From assembly GCA_002189035.1 (NCBI GenBank), contig NEEC01000257.1, positions 1 through 40,366 on the forward strand: DNA of 40,366 nt. Reading direction: 5' to 3'. The notes under the pieces were generated by a model. That model made no database searches and had not been told where the DNA came from. It was given only the letters and a program-made list of their open reading frames with translations. Origin of the DNA: Utricularia gibba. Lineage: Eukaryota > Streptophyta > Magnoliopsida > Lamiales > Lentibulariaceae. The translations under genes and the position numbers were made by a program. This document shows, piece after piece, positions 34,401-40,366 of the stretch (positions are counted from its first letter, which is position 1; each line of letters opens with the position of its first letter).

Positions 34401-35375
34401 TTAGGCCTTGGCCCAAAGTAAGTTGTAGCCCGGCAAAGAAAGTGATGTATTTATTAACGTTCGGTTTTCGGTGTTGCCTACATGGTTTTTCAAGGAACAG
34501 CTTCTCGTTTTGTGGCGGCCAGTCTCGCTAGGAACTTGGTCCGGGCCCGCGATTCTTTATGGCTCATGAGGACAAAAGGATGCAAATCGATGAATACAAT
34601 GTTGCATTTGTTTAAATTGCGATATCACGTGCACCCCACATGATTTTTTAACAACTTACTTTATACTTGAGCAGGCGGTCTTTGGGTGCACCTGGAACGG
34701 GACAAAGGTAAGGTTTGGCTTGCACGAGAGTTAGTTGTAGTCCGGCAAATAAAGTGATGTATTTATTATCGTTCGGTTTTCGGGGGCTGCCTACATGGTT
34801 TTTCAAGGAACCGCTTCTCGTTTGTGGCGGCCAGTCTCGCTGGGAACTTGGTCCTTGACCCGATTCTGTATGGCTCATGAGGTCAACTGGATGCAAATCG
34901 ATTAAAAAAAATGATCCATTTGTTTAAATTATGATGTCACGTGCACCCCACATGATTTTTTCAACAACTTACTTTATACTTGAGAAGGCGGTCTTTGGGT
35001 GCACTTGGAACCGGAAAAAGATCAGCTTAGGCCTTGGCCCAAAGTAAGTTGTAGCCCGGCAAAGAAAGTGATGTATTTATTAACGTTCGGTTTTCGTGTT
35101 GCCTACATGGTTTTTCAAGGAACAGCTTCTCGTTTTGTGGCGGCCAGTCTCGCTAGGAACTTGGTCCGGGCCCGCGATTCTTTATGGCTCATGAGGACAA
35201 AAGGATGCAAATCGATGAATACAATGTTGCATTTGTTTAAATTGCGATATCACGTGCACCCCACATGATTTTTTCAACAACTTACTTTATACTTGAGCAG
35301 GCGGTCTTTGGGGCACCTGGAACGGGACAAAGGTAAGGTTTGGCTTGCACGAGAGTTAGTTGTAGTCCGGCAAAT
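28492..35375 (+). repeat. Eleven consecutive alpha1-beta dimers
   Basis: Alpha1 starts are 28492, 29116, 29743, 30370, 30998, 31622, 32246, 32870, 33497, 34123 and 34751. Beta starts are 28804, 29431, 30058, 30685, 31313, 31934, 32558, 33186, 33810, 34439 and 35065. The mean dimer is 626 bp, and this is the most regular part of the window. All alpha copies carry TTATGATGTC and GAGAAGG or GAGAGG, with no alpha2 marks. Notable small changes are the loss of GCA from TTGCATTTG in the beta at 31313 and TTTTTCAGGAAC in the alpha at 31622. Confidence 0.94.
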
Positions 35376-36929
35376 AAAGTGATGTATTTATTATCGTTCG
35401 GTTTTCGGGGGCTGCCTACATGGTTTTTCAAGGAACCGCTTCTCGTTTTGTGGCGGCCAGTCTCGCTGGGAACTTGGTCCTTGACCCCGATTCTGTATGG
35501 CTCATGAGGTCAACTGGATGCAAATCGATTAAAAAATGATGCATTTGTTTAAATTACGATGTCACGTGCACCCCACATGATTTTTTCAACAACTACTTTA
35601 TACTGAGAGGCGGTCTTGGGGGGCACTTGGAACCGGAAAAGATCAGCTTAGGCCTGGCCCAAAGTAAGTTGTAGCCCGGCAAAGAAAGTGATGTATTTAT
35701 TAACGTTCGGTTTTCGGTGTTGCCTACATGGTTTTTCAAGGAACAGCTTCTCGTTTTGTGGCGGCCAGTCTCGCTGGGAACTTGGTCCTTGACCCGATTC
35801 TGTATGGCTCATGAGGTCAACTGGATGCAAATCGATTAAAAAAAAATGATGCATTTGTTTAAATTATGATGTCACGTGCACCCCACATGATTTTTTTAAC
35901 AACATACTTTATAGAGGCGGTCTTGGGGGGCACTTGGAACCGGAAAAGGTCAGCTTAGGCCTTGGCCCAAAGTAAGTTGTAGCCCGGCAAAGAAAGTGAT
36001 GTATTTATTAACGTTCGGTTTTCGGTGTTGCCTACATGGTTTTTCAAGGAACAGCTTCTCGTTTTGTGGCGGCCAGTCTCGCTAGGAACTTGGTCCGGGC
36101 CCGCGATTCTTTATGGCTCATGAGGACAAAAGGATGCAAATCGATGAATACAATGTTGCATTTGTTTAAATTGCGATATCACGTGCACCCCACATGATTT
36201 TTTCAACAACTTACTTTATACTTGAGCAGGCGGTCTTTGGGTGCACCTGGAACGGGACAAAGGTAGGTTGGCTTGCACCGAGAGTTAGTTGTAGTCAAAT
36301 AAAGTGATGTATTTATTATCGTTCGGTTTTCGGGGGCTGCCTACATGGTTTTTCAAGGAACCGCTTCTCGTTTTGTGGCGGCCAGTCTCGCTGGGAACTT
36401 GGTCCTTGACCCCGATTCTGTATGGCTCATGAGGTCAACTGGATGCAAATCGATTAAAAAAAATGATCCATTTGTTTAAATTATGATGTCACGTGCACCC
36501 CACATGATTTTTTTTCAACAACTTACTTTATACTTGAGAAGGCGGTCTTTGGGTGCACTTGGAACCGGAAAAAGATCAGCTTAGGCCTTGGCCCAAAGTA
36601 AGTTGTAGCCCGGCAAAGAAAGTGATGTATTTATTAACGTTCGGTTTTCGGTGTTGCCTACATGGTTTTTCAAGGAACAGCTTCTCGTTTTGTGGCGGCC
36701 AGTCTCGCTAGGAACTTGGTCCGGCCCGCGATTCTTTATGGCTCATGAGGACAAAAGGATGCAAATCGATGAATACAATGTTGCATTTGTTTAAATTGCG
36801 ATATCACGTGCACCCCACATGATTTTTTCAACAACTTACTTTATACTTGAGCAGGCGGTCTTTGGGTGCACCTGGAACGGGACAAAGGTAAGGTTTGGCT
36901 TGCACCGAGTTAGTTGTAGTCCGGCAAAT
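35376..36929 (+). repeat. Pentamer 10 (alpha2-H-beta-alpha1-beta, 1554 bp)
   Basis: Monomers start at 35376 (alpha2), 35685 (hybrid), 35993 (beta), 36301 (alpha1) and 36619 (beta). It is embedded in plain dimers, about 7 kb from the main pentamer block, and its hybrid carries the same GGTCAGC mark. The beta at 35993 lost four bases from TCCGGCAAATAAAG at its 3' end. Confidence 0.86.
35685..35992 (+). repeat. Hybrid monomer H (beta 5' / alpha2-like 3')
   Basis: It is beta to GAACAGC, then alpha with GATGC, TTATGATGTC, AACAACATACTTTATAGAGG (shortened), GGGGGGCAC and GGTCAGC. It matches the hybrids at 20458 and 22018 although it lies more than 13 kb from them. Confidence 0.85.
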
Positions 36930-38481
36930 AAAGTGATGTATTTATTATCGTTCGGTTTTCGGGGGCTGCCTACATGGTTTTTCAAGGAACCGCTTCTCGT
37001 TTTGTGGCGGCCAGTCTCGCTGGGAACTTGGTCCTTGACCCCGATTCTGTATGGCTCATGAGGTCAACTGGATGCAAATCGATTAAAAAAAATGATCATT
37101 TGTTTAAATTACGATGTCACGTGCACCCCACATGATTTTTTCAACATACTTTATACATGAGGAGGCGGTCTTGGGGGCACTGGGAACCGGAAAAAGATCA
37201 GCTTAGGCCTTGGCCAAAGTAAGTTGTAGCCGGCAAAGAAAGTGATGTATTTATTAACGTTCGGTTTTCGGGTTGCCTACATGGTTTTTCAAGGAACAGC
37301 TTCTCGTTTTGTGGCGGCCAGTCTCGCTGGAACTTGGTCCGGGCCCCGATTCTTTATGGCTCATGAGGACAAGGATGCAAATCGATGAAACTTGCATTTG
37401 TTTAAATTGCGATATCACGTGCACCCCACATGATTTTTTCAACAACTTACTTTATACTTGAGAAGGCGGTCTTTGGGGCACTTGGAACCGGAAAAAGATC
37501 AGCTTAGGCCTTGGCCCAAAGTAAGTTGTAGCCCGGCAAAGAAAGTGATGTATTTATTAACGTTCGGTTTTCGGTGTTGCCTACATGGTTTTTCAAGGAA
37601 CAGCTTCTCGTTTTGTGGCGGCCAGTCTCGCTAGGAACTTGGTCCGGGCCCGCGATTCTTTATGGCTCATGAGGACAAAGGATGCAAATCGATGAATACA
37701 ATGTTGCATTTGTTTAAATTGCGATATCACGTGCACCCCACATGATTTTTTCAACAACTTACTTTATACTTGAGCAGGCGGTCTTTGGTGCACCTGGAAC
37801 GGGACAAAGGTAAGGTTGGCTTGCACCGAGAGTTAGTTGTAGTCCGGAAAATAAAGTGATGTATTTTTATCGTTCGGTTTTCGGGGGCTGCCTACATGGT
37901 TTTTCAAGGAACCGCTTCTCGTTTTGTGGCGGCCAGTCTCGCTGGGAACTTGGTCCTTGACCCCGATTCTGTATGGCTCATGAGGTCAACTGGATGCAAA
38001 TCGATTAAAAAAAATGATCCATTTGTTTAAATTATGATGTCACGTGCACCCCACATGATTTTTTTCAACAACTTACTTTATACTTGAGAAGGCGGTCTTT
38101 GGGTGCACTTGGAACCGGAAAAAGATCAGCTTAGGCCTTGGCCCAAAGTAAGTTGTAGCCCGGCAAAGAAAGTGATGTATTTATTAACGTTCGGTTTTCG
38201 GTGTTGCCTACATGGTTTTTCAAGGAACAGCTTCTCGTTTTGTGGCGGCCAGTCTCGCTAGGAACTTGGTCCGGCCCGCGATTCTTTATGGCTCATGAGG
38301 ACAAAAGGATGCAAATCGATGAATACAATGTTGCATTTGTTTAAATTGCGATATCACGTGCACCCCACATGATTTTTTCAACAACTTACTTTATACTTGA
38401 GCAGGCGGTCTTTGGGTGCACCTGGAACGGGACAAAGGTAAGGTTTGGCTTGCACCGAGTGTTAGTTGTAGTCCGGCAAAT
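36930..38481 (+). repeat. Pentamer 11 (alpha2-H'-beta-alpha1-beta, 1552 bp)
   Basis: Monomers start at 36930 (alpha2), 37239 (late-breakpoint hybrid), 37542 (beta), 37853 (alpha1) and 38169 (beta). It directly follows pentamer 10 but has the other hybrid type, so the pair is not a simple tandem duplication. The alpha1 reads GTATTTTTATCG instead of GTATTTATTATCG. Confidence 0.82.
37239..37541 (+). repeat. Hybrid monomer H' (beta to about 225 bp, then alpha)
   Basis: Beta marks run through GATATCAC, then GAGAAGG, CACTTGG, GATCAGC and GCAAAGAAAG. The copy is noisy: CGGGTTGCC, CTGGAAC, GACAAGGATGC and GATGAAACTTGC. Like 16427 and 17968 it retains GATATC. Confidence 0.78.
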
Positions 38482-40361
38482 AAAGTGATGTATTTATTAT
38501 CGTTCGGTTTTCGGGGGCTGCCTACATGGTTTTTCAAGGAACCGCTTCTCGTTTTGTGGCGGCCAGTCTCGCTGGGAACTTGGTCCTTGACCCCGATTCT
38601 GTATGGCTCATGAGGTCAACTGGATGCAAATCGATTAAAAAAAATGATCATTTGTTTAAATTATGATGTCACGTGCACCCCACATGATTTTTTTCAACAA
38701 CTTACTTTATACTTGAGAAGGCGGTCTTTGGGTGCACTTGGAACCGGAAAAGATCAGCTTAGGCCTTGGCCCAAAGTAAGTTTTAGCCCGGCAAAGAAAG
38801 TGATGTATTTATTAACGTTCGGTTTTCGGTGTTGCCTACATGGTTTTTCAAGGAACAGCTTCTCGTTTTGTGGCGGCCAGTCTCGCTAGGAACTTGGTCC
38901 GGCCCGCGATTCTTTATGGCTCATGAGGACAAAAGATGCAAATCGATGAATACAATGTTGCATTTGTTTAAATTGCGATATCACGTGCACCCCACATGAT
39001 TTTTTCAACAACTTACTTTATACTTGAGCAGGCGGTCTTTGGGTGCACCTGGAACGGGACAAAGGTAAGGTTTGGCTTGCACCGAGAGTTAGTTGTAGTC
39101 CGGCAAATAAAGTGATGTATTTATTATCGTTCGGTTTTCGGGGGCTGCCTACATGGTTTTTCAAGGAACCGCTTCTCGTTTTGTGGCGGCCAGTCTCGCT
39201 GGAACTTGGTCCTTGACCCCGATTCTGTATGGCTCATGAGGTCAACTGGATGCAAATCGATTAAAAAAAATGATCCATTTGTTTAAATTATGATGTCACG
39301 TGCACCCCACATGATTTTTTCAACAACTTACTTTATACTTGAGAAGGCGGTCTTTGGGTGCACTTGGAACCGGAAAAAGATCAGCTTAGGCCTTGGCCAA
39401 AGTAAGTTGTAGCCCGGCAAAGAAAGTGATGTATTTATTAACGTTCGGTTTTCGGTGTTGCCTACATGGTTTTTCAAGGAACAGCTTCTCGTTTTGTGGC
39501 GGCCAGTCTCGCTAGGAACTTGGTCCGGGCCCGCGATTCTTTATGGCTCATGAGGACAAAAGGATGCAAATCGATGAATACAATGTTGCATTTGTTTAAA
39601 TTGCGATATCACGTGCACCCCACATGATTTTTTCAACAACTTACTTTATACTTGAGCAGGCGGTCTTTGGTGCACTTGGAACGGGACAAAGGTAAGGTTT
39701 GGCTTGCACGAGAGTTAGTTGTAGTCCGGCAAATAAAGTGATGTATTTATTATCGTTCGGTTTTCGGGGGCTGCCTACATGGTTTTTCAAGGAACCGCTT
39801 CTCGTTTGTGGCGGCCAGTCTCGCTGGGAACTTGGTCCTTGACCCCGATTCTGTATGGCTCATGAGGTCAACTGGATGCAAATCGATTAAAAAAAATGAT
39901 CCATTTGTTTAAATTATGATGTCACGTGCACCCCACATGATTTTTTTCAACAACTTACTTTATACTTGAGAAGGCGGTCTTTGGGTGCACTTGGAACCGG
40001 AAAAGATCAGCTTAGGCCTTGGCCCAAAGTAAGTTGTAGCCCGGCAAAGAAAGTGATGTATTTATTAACGTTCGGTTTTCGGTGTTGCCTACATGGTTTT
40101 TCAAGGAACAGCTTCTCGTTTTTGTGGCGGCCAGTCTCGCTAGGAACTTGGTCCGGGCCCGCGATTCTTTATGGCTCATGAGGACAAAAGGATGCAAATC
40201 GATGAATACAATGTTGCATTGTTTAAAATGCGATTCACGTGCACCCCACATGATTTTTTCAACAACTTACTTTATACTTGAGCAGGCGGTCTTGGGTGCA
40301 CCTGGAACGGGACAAAGGTAAGGTTTGGCTTGCACCGAGAGTTAGTTGTAGTCCGGCAAAT
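38482..40361 (+). repeat. Three alpha1-beta dimers to the window end
   Basis: Monomers start at 38482, 38797, 39109, 39423, 39735 and 40050, alternating alpha1 and beta. The last beta has several unusual changes within 30 bases (GCATTGTTTAAAATGCGATTCACG for the usual GCATTTGTTTAAATTGCGATATCACG), consistent with lower base quality near a sequence end. Bases 40362-40366 (AAAGT) begin the next unit. Confidence 0.9.
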
Positions 40362-40366
40362 AAAGT

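Larger units (their letters stand above)
1..40366 (+). repeat. Tandem satellite DNA array, 130 monomers of about 310 bp
   Basis: The window is entirely head-to-tail copies of one repeat. Using AAAGTGATGTATTTATTA as the unit start, 130 complete units follow each other from 1 to 40361 and a 131st begins at 40362. Lengths run mostly from 300 to 316 bp, with one of 263 bp. All copies share the same orientation, and no transposon, gene or unique spacer lies between them. Two diverged monomer classes (alpha and beta) make up the array and are organised into dimers and pentamers. CpG is not depleted: by hand I count about 13 per alpha and 16 per beta monomer, close to expectation for the base composition. 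Long non-coding arrays of this type are known from eukaryotic heterochromatin. I do not recognise the family, and centromeric, pericentromeric and subtelomeric origins are all possible. No protein-coding gene is supported: frames open in one copy are broken by indels or stops in others. Confidence 0.97.

Noticed and set aside
1-40366. CRISPR array
   Set aside because: The repeats are about 310 bp and directly abutting, with no spacers of 25-45 bp and no associated genes.
1-40366. Ribosomal intergenic-spacer subrepeats
   Set aside because: No 18S, 5.8S or 25S/28S sequence occurs in 40 kb, and spacer subrepeat arrays are usually much shorter than this between rRNA genes.
40362-40366. Start and end of the window at the same repeat phase, suggesting a circular molecule
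   Set aside because: A phase match to within a few bases has an appreciable chance given one repeat period of about 310 bp and my free choice of unit start. A five-base overlap cannot support circularity.

Overview
The whole window is one tandem satellite DNA array. I count 130 consecutive head-to-tail monomers averaging about 310 bp (1-40361), plus the first 5 bases of monomer 131. All are in the same orientation, and no gene, transposon, RNA gene or unique sequence interrupts them. Both ends lie inside the array. A non-coding array of this size indicates a eukaryotic nuclear genome, in heterochromatin such as a centromere, pericentromere or subtelomere. I do not recognise the family, so species and chromosomal position stay open. 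Open reading frames of up to about 117 codons recur on both strands only because the same repeat recurs. They shift frame and stop differently from copy to copy, and I call none of them genes.

There are two main monomer types, roughly 15% different by eye. Alpha has ATTATCG, GAACCGC, CTGGGAAC, CCTTGACCCC, GTCAACTGG, an A-run after CGATT, and AAAGATCAGC. Beta has ATTAACG, GAACAGC, CTAGGAAC, CCGGGCCCGCG, GACAAAAGG, GATATCAC, and GGGACAAAGG. They alternate strictly as an alpha-beta dimer of about 620 bp over most of 1-13020, 28492-35375 and 38482-40361. Alpha has two haplotypes: alpha1 (GATCC or GATC, TTATGATGTC, GAGAAGG, TTTGGGTGCAC) and alpha2 (mostly GATGC, TTACGATGTC, ACATACTTTATACATGAGG, CTTGGGGGGCAC).

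From 13021 to 28491, and again from 35376 to 38481, the order changes to a five-monomer higher-order repeat of about 1.55 kb: alpha2, hybrid, beta, alpha1 (or alpha2), beta. The hybrid begins as beta and ends as alpha, as unequal exchange would produce. Eleven such pentamers are visible, plus one trimer and one dimer that look like exchange products.

Each monomer also looks like an ancient duplication of a unit of about 157 bp: CTACATGGTTTTTCAAGGAAC in the first half aligns with CCACATGATTTTTTCAACAAC in the second at an offset of 158 bp. The architecture is therefore layered: about 157 bp, then 310 bp, then a 620 bp dimer, then a 1.55 kb pentamer. Copies within one class have few substitutions but many one- to few-base indels, mostly in homopolymers and short repeats. 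This suggests recent homogenisation combined with long-read or consensus indel error.
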